Origin: Maylandia zebra
Taxonomy: Eukaryota; Chordata; Actinopteri; Cichliformes; Cichlidae
Length of the DNA stretch: 64,000 nt
Reading direction: 5' to 3'
NCBI RefSeq assembly: GCF_041146795.1
Contig: NC_135170.1
Coordinates: 20,764,033 to 20,828,032, forward strand
The notes beneath the pieces are model-generated. The model was not told the DNA's origin, did no database searches, and saw only the letters and a program-made list of their open reading frames with translations. The translations under genes and the position numbers were made by a program. Below are positions 10,901 through 23,680 of the stretch, in pieces (the first letter of the stretch is position 1; every line of letters starts with the position of its first letter).

Positions 10901-11235
10901 GACAGCAAGAACAGAGGACAGCTTTCAACACATCTGCTATGCAATCATCACAGACTTTGCAACTTATTGATCACAACCTCAATGTCTCCATGTCTCCTTG
11001 GTTTTTATTTCGATTGACAGTGCAGTACTTATCACAGTCGTCCCATGAATCTTTTCCAAAGATTGCTCATTTAAAAAAAAAAAAAAAATGTCCTAAACTC
11101 TTGTTTAAGGCGCTTGGTGTTGAAAATTAGGGGCCACGCAAACCTTTTTTCATTGAATGAAATGATTCCTGTGCAATATACCTCTCTCTCTAGAGAGGCT
11201 TTATGTAATAGGTCACAATAACCTGAATACACAGC

Positions 11236-11241
11236 AATAAA
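11236..11241 (+). terminator. Polyadenylation signal, msrb1 copy 1
   Basis: AATAAA about 350 bp beyond the SECIS core and before the second gene, the only good candidate between the two copies. Confidence 0.55.
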
Positions 11242-11532
11242 AAAATATATTTTAAATTATAAATAGACTATTTGTTAATGATTATATTTTTATATTCATT
11301 TGGTTGATGAATTTTTTGTTCCAGTATTTGTGAATGAAGGTAAGTAGGTATGCATTTTAGTTTTTCAGAAAATTGCCACCAGGTGGAAGCAATGAGAGAA
11401 GGATCGGGCATTACACAAGAGTCACGGAGCTGCTGACACTTGATCTGTGCACGAAGGTTTTTCAGGCCTAAGCTGGGCAACTGTAGAGATAAACTGCTTT
11501 GGCTCTGATGACTTTTGACTGAAATGGATGAA

Positions 11533-12185
11533 ATGTCTCACTGCTCTTTTTCTGGTGGTGAAGAATATAAAAATCACTTCCAGCCTGGTGAGTGAAAGAA
11601 AGTGTGAGGCTGCATGTGACTGTGTAACAAGACACTGCTGTAAAAATATAGAAGACTGTGCCTCTTTCCTCATTCTCAGGTATATATGTGTGCTCCGAAT
11701 GTGGCCACGAGTTATTTTCAAGCATGTCGAAGTTCGAGCACTCTTCTCCGTGGCCGGCGTTTTCACAGACTATCCGTGAAGACAGTGTCTCAAAACACCC
11801 TGAAGCTTGGGGACCGATAAAGGTAGTAAACAACATTTGTTAGGAAGCTTCAAATAATAAGCTGGACTAGATGTGATTTAACACTGTTACCAATCAGGTA
11901 TAAGGTTTGACTTGCACAATCTGGATTAAAATACTTAGGTCTGTTGTGGGAAGTGTGGCAATGGACTGGGTCACGAGTTCTTGTATGATGGACCAAGAGA
12001 AGGGCTGTCACGCTTCTGAATCTTCAGCAGCTCACTTATGTTTATCCCTAAAGGTGACTATCAAGGGTTTCCTACATTGCACAGCTGGTTTCATACATTA
12101 CACCCCCACTGTCCACCTGCAACCAGCTGTTGTTTCTTCTTTTCTCTAAACAGAAAAGGCTGATGGACAGAAAAGTGAGCAGTGA
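11533..12185 (+). CDS. msrb1: Methionine-R-sulfoxide reductase B1 (selenoprotein), tandem copy 2
   Basis: Four coding exons: 11533-11587, 11680-11822, 11939-12053 and 12154-12185. The first three have exactly the lengths of copy 1 (55, 143, 115 bp). The product is 114 residues, starting [20 protein letters not shown]. Cys4, zinc pairs C23/C26 (CSEC) and C69/C72 (CGKC) and [11 protein letters not shown] are present. Sec is encoded by TGA 12017-12019 in [12 protein letters not shown], residue 93. An in-frame upstream ATG (11524) would add three residues; I chose 11533 because it aligns with the family start. Introns are much shorter than in copy 1. The N-terminus differs more (F3H, F6S, V11E) than the core, and an extra Cys (C68) stands beside a zinc ligand. 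All active-site residues are kept, so it looks functional. Confidence 0.93.
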
Positions 12186-12209
12186 AAGACAAGAATTTTC
12201 CCTCCTGCT

Positions 12210-12285
12210 GATGTGTTCACAGCAAATGAAGTACTCAGGATAAAGTTTAATGGATCTCCTGGGCACTGATGAGAAAGTGGACACT
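12210..12285 (+). promoter_or_regulatory. SECIS element of msrb1 copy 2
   Basis: ATGA at 12226-12229 and TGAT at 12267-12270 form the core. The 5' arm GTACTCAGGA pairs with TCCTGGGCAC (one mismatch, one G-U), with UAAAG in the apical loop. The first bases after ATGA (AGTACTC) are identical to copy 1 while the opposite arm has changed with pairing mostly kept, which supports a real structure. Confidence 0.85.
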
Positions 12286-12872
12286 AGGAAGAAAGGACTG
12301 GTCTAAACAAATCGTTCAACTGTGAGCATACAACACAAAAAATAGCTACAGCTACAGGAAATAGCTCAAATTCAGCCACATTGTTTGAACTTTGCACTTT
12401 TTTTTTAACTTGTCCCCTGGGCAAAGAGTGTCAGATGTTTATCAGCCACAGTCTCAGTTTAAATTAACCCATGTCTGGGAAAATGTGTTAATGACTGTGT
12501 GCCAATGTCTAATTTGTGATTCCACCAGCTGATGGTGCTATATAGCCTAAATAAGCTTTGTTTTTCTGCATTATTAGTCACTCTATGATGTTACTGTATA
12601 AAAAAACAAACAAAAAACCCTTTTGGTTTGATTGGTCCCAACCTCTAAAGCTCTCAGAGTTTCATGACTGGACTCATACAGTTAGAATCATAAGGAACTA
12701 TCTTCATTCACACTGCGCTCAAGGAGTGAGCCCTACATGTGCTATAGTACCTGCCAAGTACCTCAAACACTGCACCAATTTGGCTTAGAGCATTGATACT
12801 GATTTAAAGTCATTTTAGTTGTTAATTTACCTTACGGTTGTATGAAAGTATCACATTGTACATCAGTTCAAT
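12286..12872. other. 3' flank of msrb1 copy 2
   Basis: Probably 3' UTR and intergenic DNA. No canonical AATAAA was found before the following transposon; the short frame at 12558 is not supported. Confidence 0.4.
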
Positions 12873-14215
12873 ATACATTTATTGGCTACTTTCTTAGGTA
12901 AACAGTGCTAATACTGTGTAGGATCTTCTTTTTCCTTCAGAACTCTTAATAAAGTGCTGGAAATATTCCTCAGAGATTTTAGTCCATTTTGACATGATAG
13001 GATCACACGGTTGCTCCAGGTTTGTTGGCTGCACATCCATGATGAGAATCCCGTTCCACCAGATCCCAAAGATGCTCTATTGGACTGAGATCAGCTGACT
13101 GTAGAGGCCAATGAGAACAATGAACTCACTGTCATGTCACGGCCTGAACTGTTGGTGCATGGAAGAATGGATCTGTGCTTTCATGGTATTTTTTTCCCCA
13201 GTCTTCTATTATCCAGTTTTGATGAGTCTGTGGGAACTGTAGCCTTTCTTTCCTGTTCTTAGCAGATTTCTCAGCTGCACATCATTTATGAGAATCCTGT
13301 TCCACCAGATCCCAATGATGGTCTATTGGACTGAGATCAGCTGACTGCGGAGGTCATCTGCGTAAAGTGTCCTATCCAAAAAAAACTGTTTGGGATGATT
13401 TGAGCTTTGTGGCATTGTTTGTTATCCTGCTGGAAGCAACGATTAGAAGGTTGTTCCACTGTGGTCATAAAGGGATGGACATAGTCAGCAACGATAGTTG
13501 GGTAACTGGTGTTTAAAAGGTTCTCATTTGGTGCTAAAGGTCCCAAAGTGTGCCAAGAAAATATACCCCATCCTATTACACCCCATCACAAGCTTGAAGC
13601 GGTGACACAAGAAGGGATGGATCAATGCTTTCATGTTGTTTACATTAAATTCTGACTAAATGTTGAGACTGATCAGACCAGGCGACGTTTTTCCCGTCTT
13701 CTATTGTGGAGTTTTGTTGAAAGCCTCAGTTTCCTGTTCTTACCTGAGAGGAGTAAGAAGTCTTCTGCTGCCTTCTGCTGCTGTAGCCCATCTGAGCCAA
13801 AGTTTAAGATGTTGCATATTCAGAGATGCTTTTCTGCATACCTTGGTTGTAATGGGCACTTATCTGACTCACTGTTGCAACTGTTATCAGCTTCATGCAG
13901 TCTGACCATTCTCCTGTACTGTCTGACATTAACAAGGCATTTTCACCCAGAGACCTGCTGCTCGCTTGACATTTTTTCTATGTGTGTGGGAAAATCCCAT
14001 CAACAGTTTCTGAAATACTCAGGCCTGTCTGGCACCAACGACCATACCACATTGAAAATCTCTTAAACGACCTTTCTTCCTCATTCAGAAGCTCAGTTTG
14101 AACTTGAACAGATCCTCTTCACCACGTCTACATGCCTAAACTGATTGGGTGGTGAGATATTTGTTTTAACAAGAGGTTGAACTGATGTACCTAACAAAGT
14201 GTCCAGTGACCTTGA
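12873..14215 (-). mobile_element. Tc1/mariner-like transposon, rearranged remnant
   Basis: The left end has GGCTACTTTCTTAGGTAAAC and the right end GATGTACCTAACAAAGTGTC, an imperfect inverted pair of the type found around fish Tc1-like copies. Minus-strand pieces resemble a Tc1-type transposase around the last acidic residue (SADLSPIEHLW, near 13085). A block with CATGATGAGAATCCCGTTCCACC and GGACTGAGATCAGCTGACTG occurs twice (about 13020-13110 and 13270-13350), as does a TCTTCTATT...TTCCTGTTCTTA block (13200-13260 and 13690-13742). It therefore holds internal duplications and is dead. Confidence 0.6.
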
Positions 14216-17200
14216 CCTTGATTAGTGTGAACTGAATGACTGGAGTAAATAGAGAAGAAAGTCTCTATCAGCTCTCTGTACTCAAATTATCCTCATTCTC
14301 TGTAGCCAGCAACAACAAAGCAATGCTGAACTTATCAGCAACTTTTCACAGATGTTGTTCATTCACTTTAAGTAATTGTAGTAAAAGTAAGACGCTTCTG
14401 CACAAATAAGGCCTGATTTTCTTTTTCTAATGGAATTTAGGTGAGTTTTTTCTAAGATCCACTGATTGAGAGTGCTGCATATATCTGTACATCATGTCTC
14501 CACCGCACCGTGCTGTCTGCCTTTCAAGCCGGCAGCTTGTTTCCCAATCTAGATCCTGCAGTTATGGGGCGCTGAGCAGTAATACTCTGGTACAGACGTT
14601 AGGGGGTCGTGTGTGGGGGTTTTTTTCTCCACTTGGTAAAGTTTTCTAAATATCTCAGTAAGCAGCAGTTCTTGGCTGGTGGAGTGGTGGAATTTTAAAC
14701 AAAGTGAGCATGTGGGTGTATATTCAACAGCTCTCATGCTGTTTAAGTGTCTAGGATGAGCAGGTGTGAAGCTGCTGATTTTCAAAGGCTGGTAGATCTA
14801 AGGGGGAGATGAAAGCTTCGCTGTCAGACAGAGGATTAATAACGGAAGTGCAAACATTCATAGATTGTGATGTTAAAGTATTTAAAGCATAGACTTCTTT
14901 GCTCGTTTTAGCGGTGCTGATGTTTTCTGCAGCTGCATTTCCCAAAAAAACGAAAACAAAACACTAGTGGAACATCTCACCTGGTCAAACATCTCCCATA
15001 CAACCTGTAAGTAACATATACAGAAATGTTACTGGATAGAAAAAGAGCATCAGTCTTTCACTTGGAAAGACTGGGAGACGCTAATTTCTCAGCGTATTTT
15101 TCTGTGTGGAAGACGCAAGGCTGAATGTAGGGTCGTGATCTCCAATCCTTCAAGCAGCGCTACATTAAAAATGTATACAATTCCATAAAAGAAATCCCTG
15201 AATGGGAACACTGAAACCACAGTCGGTAAATAAAGTTGTCACTGCATCCACAGTCCAAGGTAAAAGTCTAGCACGCTTCTAATTGCCTTCTCTAAGCAAA
15301 AGCTAATTTTAGGTTTTAGATTTTTTAATGGTTCAAAACCACAAAGCAGTCTTTTTGTAAATCCTGGATTTTGATGCTTACCAGCGCATAGTTTAAAAGT
15401 TAGTATCTCTCATGGTGTTGTGGTACGTTAGTGCATCTGGATTTGGAGCAAGAGATGCTGCCATCTCTTGATAAATGATGTGTTTTTCATAGCAGGCCTT
15501 GATTATTTTAGCAGGAATTACATCCTAGATATATTAACAGCATAGTAAAGCAGTCTGGTTGCTAATGTGGCTTGCCTGCAGTTGAGACCTGTCACCTACG
15601 GAAAATACATTTGGCAAACTATGAAACAAAAAACAGCAGCAGCTGGTCATTGTAGTTTCTCGTGGCCTTGTTAAAAGAAAATGTGATATGTATCACACAG
15701 CAGTAAATGTTCTCTGCAAGCCAGCTGCTGGCATCAAAAACTTGTTTAAACTAGTTTTTTTTAAAACCCAAAAAACCATAAACTAACATTTTAGGAAAGC
15801 ACGATCAAAACAGCAGCTACAAATGTGCAGATATGATGTGATTTTGTCGGGTGTTTCTTGCTGTCAGAGCTTTGTCTAAAGTACTGCTCAGTTTTTCCAC
15901 AGACTTTAAATCATCAGGCAGACTACACCGGGCCCAATCCCTCAAACTGTCAGCTCTAACCCTAATGTTGGCTCCAGTGTTTACCTCAAACTCTCATTAA
16001 TTAACTAATACCTTCCATGTGACTGATTAGATGTTGCTCATTCTCTGTAATGTCAACATACGAGTGCACAGACTAAACTGTCCTCTGGGATGAGACAAAA
16101 ATGCAGAGATAAACCAGATGTGACAACGAGAGATGGAGAGGAAAAGAAAATTGCTCCAACCCCACCTCCAACAAAAAAACAAAACAAAAACAGGAGTACA
16201 ATTAGCATTTGCTATCTGTGAGAACAGCCTTTCTGGCTGGCATCTGAGCACAGCTGTATGGCCAAAAGGAAGCAAACAGGAAGGAGGAAGTGGCAATTCT
16301 CCGATAGAATCACAAGACAGACTTTATTTCCACTGACCTCTGTCTCATCCTGCTCGTAAACAAATGGGATCCTTAATTACATTAAACCACCACTGCTCCA
16401 AAGTCTTCCTCAGTTCCAAAGGCCAAGCCTCGAGGTTGGGCTAACCATATGTGTGTGTGCGCCAGTGACTCATTCACAGGACATCTTGCTTTAATTGTAC
16501 CCTATATGAGGCTGTTGCTTAGATGTGGATGTTTACGGGCACTACACCTGCTTCTGTTTTGAGCCAAGCCAGACAAAAAAAGAAAAAAAGGGGAAAAAAG
16601 AGCTTATTTTGCTTCCACACGCCATGGCATTAGATTCAAGTTCATCAAGGTAGCAAAGCTCACTAAAACATCTGTCACCCAGTGGCTGCGCGTCTGCACA
16701 CACCGCAAGCTGTGATCATTTTGCTGGAGGAATAAAGTGCCTGAATGCGTGACTGCAACTTAAATAAAGAGATATCCTTTCATCAGGGGGTAATATTTGC
16801 AGTATGTGAGCTAACCCACTATATGTCTCCATCCATACATACGTTGAGGGCCTGCCCTCCACATGTTTTAGGCATACATATGTTGGCCAAAACTCCATCT
16901 CCCTGCATAACGAATGAAAGAATAAACAAAGCTTTTATACGAGACACTGGTGGATGATTTCCGCTCTGGATCAAAGAAAGATGGAAACTCGAGGCGATCC
17001 AGGTTGGGCATAGTTATCAGGTCAGCATGTGTTCGAAGGAGACAGGGCTTAAACCGAAATGAAAATCCTCTTTGCAAGGTAAACCGCACCTCAATGATGT
17101 GTGGTTTACTGGAACTCATGTTATGTGCTGTGGGTATACAAAAAAGCATATCTTGATGACTTATAAACATAGTAAAAGCAGGAAGAAGAGTTATAAAACT

Positions 17201-18799
17201 ACAGTTACTTTAAGGAGGAAACAATAGGCCACCTCACATTTCTGTTCTTTCCAGCAAAATGTCAAAGGTTTCAAAATGCAGGAGACAAAAGCAGACAGAA
17301 GAGCCAAAGCAGCGCACTGCACAGCTTACAGCATGAGGGCTCTCAATGAAAACAAAATAAACAACACGTGAAATCTCAGTGGCTTCTGCCACTTTATTGT
17401 CATCTCTATCACATTCCTGTCTGCGAAAGCCGCCGACTTCAAAAACACGGCGAGGGTTTTTGAACATATACATGTTTGCAAACATCACTCAGCTGCTATC
17501 TGATCTGCTTTAGAGAGATAGCACCCTGAGAGAGCAGCGCAGGTTGGTCCTAAAAGCTTCAAAGGAATACTTGAGGTGTGTGGCACAGGTATTGTTTGCA
17601 CAGATCAGGCTAGGGTGGTGGTGGGTGGGGGTCGTTATTTTCGGGGATGCTGGACCGACTGAGGGATAAAAGCGGAGGTTTAAGAGGAGAACAAGACTGG
17701 CTGATTGTGTGCCCACATGACAACTTTTATCCGGCCTTGATCAGAGACTATACGGGGTTTGAAAGGCCTCAAAGGTGGGCACTGTAATCCAGGAAGGAAC
17801 TTTGGGAAGGTTCTGCCCTCATGTCATGCAAATCTTTTTACTTTTCCTGTTATTTTTCTATATGAGTTCAGCCTCACAGATCACCAAAATGGTCAAATGG
17901 AGTCAGGGAAACCTTTATCAAAGCGCTATCTTCAGGCTATGGAAATACGAGCAAGGTTTAGGATTTCAGTTGAAAAGCTCGCAGATATTCAGAACAGTGA
18001 CAGACTGGGAAAATGCAGTGTTTTTGTCAGCGCATGCCGAGAAATGTCACAAGTCTTTGACGTCTAAGTAAATGACTGCACACTACAAACATCTTTTTAG
18101 ACATTTAAATTGTGCTGCAGAGAAGAAAGCAATTACTTCAGCCTTTCTCTGGGTATCGTGCCACAGAGTCATTTTTTTTATTCACATCCCACCCCCTTAC
18201 CCAGACTACACCCACCCAGTCAGTTAACCCGAACTCCCTGCAATTTGTAGCTGCTCATCCTCTATCATCTTCATTAACAATCTAAGCATGCTTCATGTGC
18301 CATCCAGATCATACTGTGCGACTTAAAGAAGACTGCGAGCATGTCGATGCACACCCCTTCCTTGTTTGAGCCTGCATTTTTCTCTTACCGGCTGTCTGTA
18401 TTTGCATTGTATATACACTGTGTACTGTACATATGGGGTTGCATAGAAATTGTAAACCCTTTACTCCCCACAGACCCCAGATGGGTGGTCGTAATAGTCA
18501 AAATTGCTCCTTTGGTCATGCTAATTGCTAACTTCTGTGCAGAAAATGTTCAGAGGTGCCTAAGCTCTTCATTCCACTCGACTCAATCAGAAACCTATAA
18601 TCTACAGCATACATCATTCTCGGCCTCAGTCACTTGTATAGTATTTGACATTTTTCAGATGACTTTTTCACCAAAGATCAACAAGTAGAGACAGTGAGAG
18701 GCAAAAGAGGTATTTTTGTGAGCTTGTGTGCAGTGATAGCTACATCAACAGTTTGACAGTTTTTTAAAAGTGTGCTATGTTAGATGGGTACAGTGATGA
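14216..18799. other. Intergenic, 4.6 kb, no gene seen
   Basis: Single-copy-looking, AT-rich DNA. Open frames up to about 115 codons occur on both strands, but none has plausible splice borders or a family signature. Possible regulatory DNA of hs3st6 or msrb1 cannot be judged from one sequence. Confidence 0.5.
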
Positions 18800-19645
18800 T
18801 ACACAGATCAGGCATAACATTCTGACCACTGACAGGTGACGGGAATAACGCTGATTATCTCTTCATCGTGGCACCCGTTAGTGAGTGGGATATATCAGGG
18901 AGCAAATGAACATTTTGTCTTCAAAGTTGACGTGTTAGAAGCAGGAAAAATTGCCAAGTGTGAGGATTTGAGCAAATTGACAAAGGCCAGAATGTCAAAC
19001 TCACAAAAGTGGTTCAAGAAATCCAGAACTAGACAATGGAGCAATGAAAGAAGGTGGCCTGGTCTGATGACTCAAATTGTCTTTTACATCATTTGGATGG
19101 CATTCAGGTGCGTCACTTAACCTGGGGAACACCTTGCACCTGAATGCACTATGGGGAGAAGGGTAGCCAGTGGAAGCAGTATGAGGCTTTGGGTAATATT
19201 CTGCTGGAAAACCTTGGTTCCTGCCATCCACATAATCAGATTTTGACACATACCACCTACCTAAGCAAACCATGTTCCCCCTTTCATTGAAACAGTACTC
19301 TCTGATGGCTGTGGACTCTTTCAGCATGATATTGCACGCTGCCACAAAACAAAAATGGTCCAGGAATGGTTTGAGGAGCACAACATTGAGTTTGAGGTGT
19401 TGACTTGGCCTGTAAATTTGCCAGATCTCAATCCAATCGGACATCTGTGGGATGCATGTTGGCCCCACCTCGCGACTTAAAGGACTTAAAGGATCTGTTG
19501 CTAACATCTTGGTCCCAGATACCACAGCACACCTTCAGGGGTCTGGTGGAGTCCATGCCTCCATGGAACAGGGATGTTTTAGCAGCAAAAAGGGGACCGA
19601 CACAATCTTAGGCAGGTGGTCATAATGTTATGCCTGATTGGTGTA
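18800..19645 (+). mobile_element. Tc1-like DNA transposon, 846 bp, inactive
   Basis: Inverted ends TACACAGATCAGGCATAACA and the complement of GTTATGCCTGATTGGTGTA meet TA dinucleotides at both edges (18800 and 19644). The plus strand still spells parts of a DDE transposase: KTKMVQEWFEEHNIEFEVL then LPDLNPIGHLWD, and further on IPQHTFRGLVESMP in another frame. The conserved E of the NPIE motif has become G, and frameshifts and an internal deletion shorten it against the roughly 1.3-1.6 kb usual for the family. Confidence 0.75.
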
Positions 19646-20293
19646 AATCATTAAGGGGCAGTTTACGGCCTGTAAGTTTAGCTTAACATAAAGCCATAAA
19701 GCAAACATGAGGATGTTTCTGATTAGCACAGAGAAAATCAAGCAAATCATGTTTTTCAAATCTATATGAAAACCAGAATGCAAAAGTACAGTTTTCCTAA
19801 GGGTTCATGCACCAGATAGGTACTTACTGCCAGGGAGGAGCAACGTCTGACAAAGAAGTAACTCAGCACATAAACCGTAGGAAAATAGCAAATTATTGTT
19901 TTTACATCGCACTGCTTCAATAGGGCACAAGCGGGATGTAATGCGTGAGCTTTGGAGCTTAAGTTTGGAGAAAAAGAGCCGTCTTCCAAGTTAGCTTCAT
20001 CTTAAGTGTACAAACAGGAGAATTATATGGATCTTCTTATTTAACTCACCATCAGGAAACAAAGGACATTCCTCAAAATACTGTTTCTTTAAAGCACATG
20101 TGAATTCTGTGACACTCTACCCAAAAGAAGAATAATGATTGTATTGTGTATTATATCTGTGAGATTATATCTGTGTGTATTGTATTTATATGTGTGTGTG
20201 TGGATGTGTGTGTTTATTTGTATGATCATATCTGTCCCCATGTATGGGGGGGAATTCCATACCTCCATCATAAACCCTTCAGCACATATTGTG

Positions 20294-20341
<48 letters not shown>

Positions 20342-23300
20342 GGTTCCTTAATTACTCTTAGATTAATATGTCTTCACCTTCAGCACCCACACCCGCAAAC
20401 CTTCATTTACTTCCATTTACTTCTGTGCCAGAAGAGCACACATCCCCATCAACTCCTGTGAGCTATTCTGCAGTAATTGCTCCTCTTAGTCCTTCAGCCT
20501 CTCCCTATTGGCTTGTCAGTGCCCTGGATTTTTGCAGAGAACACCGTGTTATGCCAATATTAACGACACTGACGACAGAGAGCAGTCTGCGTTTTTTTCC
20601 CCCTTGTGTATCTTTAACAATGATTGGAGGAAGCGAATGATTGCTCGGTCAAGAGAACAGAATCCAAATTCTTTTAAAAATTTATTTTGGGGGAGTTCAC
20701 AGAAATAAAAAAACTTCTTTTGGACCAGCAAGCTCTGTTGTGTCCCCAAAAATCACAGCCCTCAAAACCTAAAGTGAGTCCAGATGAGAGCTGAAGGCAG
20801 AAGAAGAAGAAGGAGAAGGTCTGCGTGTGCGTGACTTTATGTGTGTTGGTGTAGAGGGGGTTTAAAAAGAAGAGGTCAGAGTCTCAGAATACATTCCCAC
20901 AGGAATGAGGCTAACAGACAACCCGATGTGATTATCAGCTTTAGAACAAAGTGAGGGTGTGGCGGTGTCGGTTTGACTAAAGAGAGCAGATATGCAGATT
21001 TTTTCATGACTCCACTGCAAAATGATAAATGTGTTGATGTGCAAAAGTTGAATTTACAACTAAGATTAAAGACATAACTTTTTTAATATAACCTTTAAAA
21101 AAACCCCACTCAGATAGCCAAAGTATAAAACTGAAAATTCACTTCGTTTGTACAAGAAAGTGAAAATTTGGGGCTGCAACATAGATTTTGGTGACTTTGG
21201 ACACACCCAAGCTGTATCCCCTCCATTTTTTTTATCCTTTTGCTTTAAAATATGCGAGTTGAATGCATGCATTAGCACAAGATAACTGAAAAGATAATGC
21301 AGACACGTGTATGTTAAAGCAATATTAACACTGTCAAATGCTGGATTCAGATGAGCCAAACAAGTCAATCTTTAAAGTGAAAAATCCAATTTTTCACACC
21401 TCATCTATCTCCCACAAGGTCTGATATGTCACGTCTTTGGTACACTCTTGTCGCCCTTGGCCAGAACAACCATCAGCACCTTAGCTGATGGTTTGCTTGT
21501 TTGAGTCACACACAATTTCACATTCCAGTGAAACGCAGACAGGGCCCACGGGGGTGGAAGCCTATCTCCTGTTTCTGCAGCATAAAAACAGTTTGGCACA
21601 CGTGCTCGCTCTCCCTCTGGCCTGCAGGATCGCACAGGACAGGTGAGACCTGACTCAACTGTGAGGCAATGGACAGAAGACTTCTTTTTTCTCCCCCCTC
21701 CCTTTTCATTTTGAGGCTGACAGTTCTCGTTTTCTCACAGCCGCGGTGACAGATTGGAATTTGGAAAACATGGGAAACTCCAGAAAAAGGGGGAAGACAA
21801 ACTGCTTTGGTTTTTACAGCAGTAATTACAGTCAGTTAACACCCGCCTGATGACTGTTTGTGTTTTTATTTACAGACACACATTTACAGACTTGTTACAC
21901 ATGGGGCATTCGCTTCAGTTGATCAATTCGCATCTTTTTCCCCACCCTTTTAATTGTTTTGGACCAGCCGAGCGATTGTGAAAATGGACGAGCGCCTCCA
22001 TTTGGGTGGCGGTTCTGGCCCGGTAACAGTAGCACAGTGTTCAACCCAAGTGTCCGTGTCAGTGAACTGCACTGATGGAAAGAAAGTTGTTTTTCACGCA
22101 GTGGGCGGAAATAGATGGTGACAGTGACACATAAAAGGCAGGGCTGAGGTTTAGAGCTGACGTCATGGCAATCAACATTTAGGAGGACTGGGCCTTTCAG
22201 TGAAAGGAAGCCACACAGAGCAGCCCACAAGCATTTCACTAACAGTCTGAGACCGGGTACCGCAAGCTGTACATGAGCGTGCAGACAGGGAACAATAGGG
22301 CTCCACAGGCGCGTGGTTATATGTAGTATAAAAGCGTGAAGTTATAAAAGTCTTCGTGCATGCCAGTGCACTGCTTCACCTTTGCAGCTCTGTCAGATTT
22401 GGAGCCACATGACTTACTGAATCCCCCAAACTGAGCTCGAAGGCATGAAACTCTATACTCCGTCTCTTTTTTAACATCTCTTTTTAAACTTTCTCTCTCT
22501 CACACACACACACAGCTCCTGTCACACAGGCAAAAACACATATAGGCACCCTTCACATCCCCGTCTCCCTGCTCCTCCGCCCTTCCTCACACACCCAATA
22601 TCACTTAAGAGCCAACCACCAGATCCCATTTTTCACCACAGAGCTGCGGATTAGAAAAGAAGGCATTTCCCAAACGGTCTGCGGCTTATGTGATGACATG
22701 ATTGTCATTCAGTTTAATTCCCTCCGTTCTCTTTAGATTCCTGCTCCCCTGATTCTGGTGCTACAATAAAGCACAGAAAGTAAATAAGAGTTAAAAAAAA
22801 AAGAAGAAGAAGAAAACACGAGGCTCCTGTAGGGACATGCTTCCTCGAAAGGCATTTTAGATTAAATTGTCAAGATGAAAGACGTATAGAAAATTGTTAT
22901 GTGCAGCTGGTTTCCAGTCGGGGAAGGCTTTTGTGCATTTTTGTTTATGCAAAACATATCCATAGGCTTATACGTGCATAACTGCTACGTAATTGAAGCT
23001 CCTGGTTTTGGGGTATTGCCCAGATTTAACTCCAGTGAAGTCAGAATGAACGCCAGCGAACTCTCCCTCAGCTATAAATTATTCCCATGTTGAACTTGAG
23101 GAATGATGTGAGCCTAGCACTGTCTAATGCTTCCAAGGCCGTTCAAAGTCTTGCATAATCTCCGAACATCTCTCCTCTCAGATCTTTACTACATTGATCC
23201 ATTTAGTGATGTCTCTATAAAGTTGCAGAGCAAGTCTGGGACTCCGAAGGTCCCGCTGGAGGCAAAACAAAGAAGAAAAGTTTGATACACCTGCGTGAAG

Positions 23301-23680
23301 GTGGCGGGACACGAGGGATGGTGGGTAGGAGGAGAAGAGGAAGCTGTGGGGGCAGAAAAAAGTGCGCGGCTGGAGAGATCAGAGTGATTTTGTTCAGTCC
23401 TCCATCTCCTCCTTCACGCTGTCCATCAGTCATTCTCACTGAGGTTGCTTACATTTGCAGATAAAAGTTAGGAAGGTGGGGCCTCGCAGCTGCTTTGTTG
23501 TGGGCCTTTGAATTCATCCTCACTGCCTGAGGGATCCACCACTGAGCATATTGCATGTAGGAAATAGTGTGCATGGCATCTGTTGTTGCTTCAAAGAGAG
23601 ATTCAGGCACAACGTGCACATTACGAGCATAAAACTTTCTTTTTGACAAGAAATCTAGGCGAAAAGCGAACATTGTATTG
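19646..23680. other. Intergenic, 4 kb, no gene seen
   Basis: Contains (TG)n/(CA)n tracts at about 20190-20215 and 20296-20339 and short CA runs near 22500. The long-looking frames around 20100-20460 are simply read through the CA repeat. Nothing else recognised. Confidence 0.5.
20296..20339. repeat. (CA)n microsatellite
   Basis: About 22 uninterrupted CA units. Confidence 0.95.

Noticed and set aside
20089-20461. Frames of 70-108 codons on both strands
   Set aside because: They are open only because they cross the CA/TG repeat, which has no stops in several frames.
23215-23464. Arg/Gly-rich and Pro-rich opposed frames
   Set aside because: Both come from a purine-rich GA/GGA stretch, not from coding constraint.
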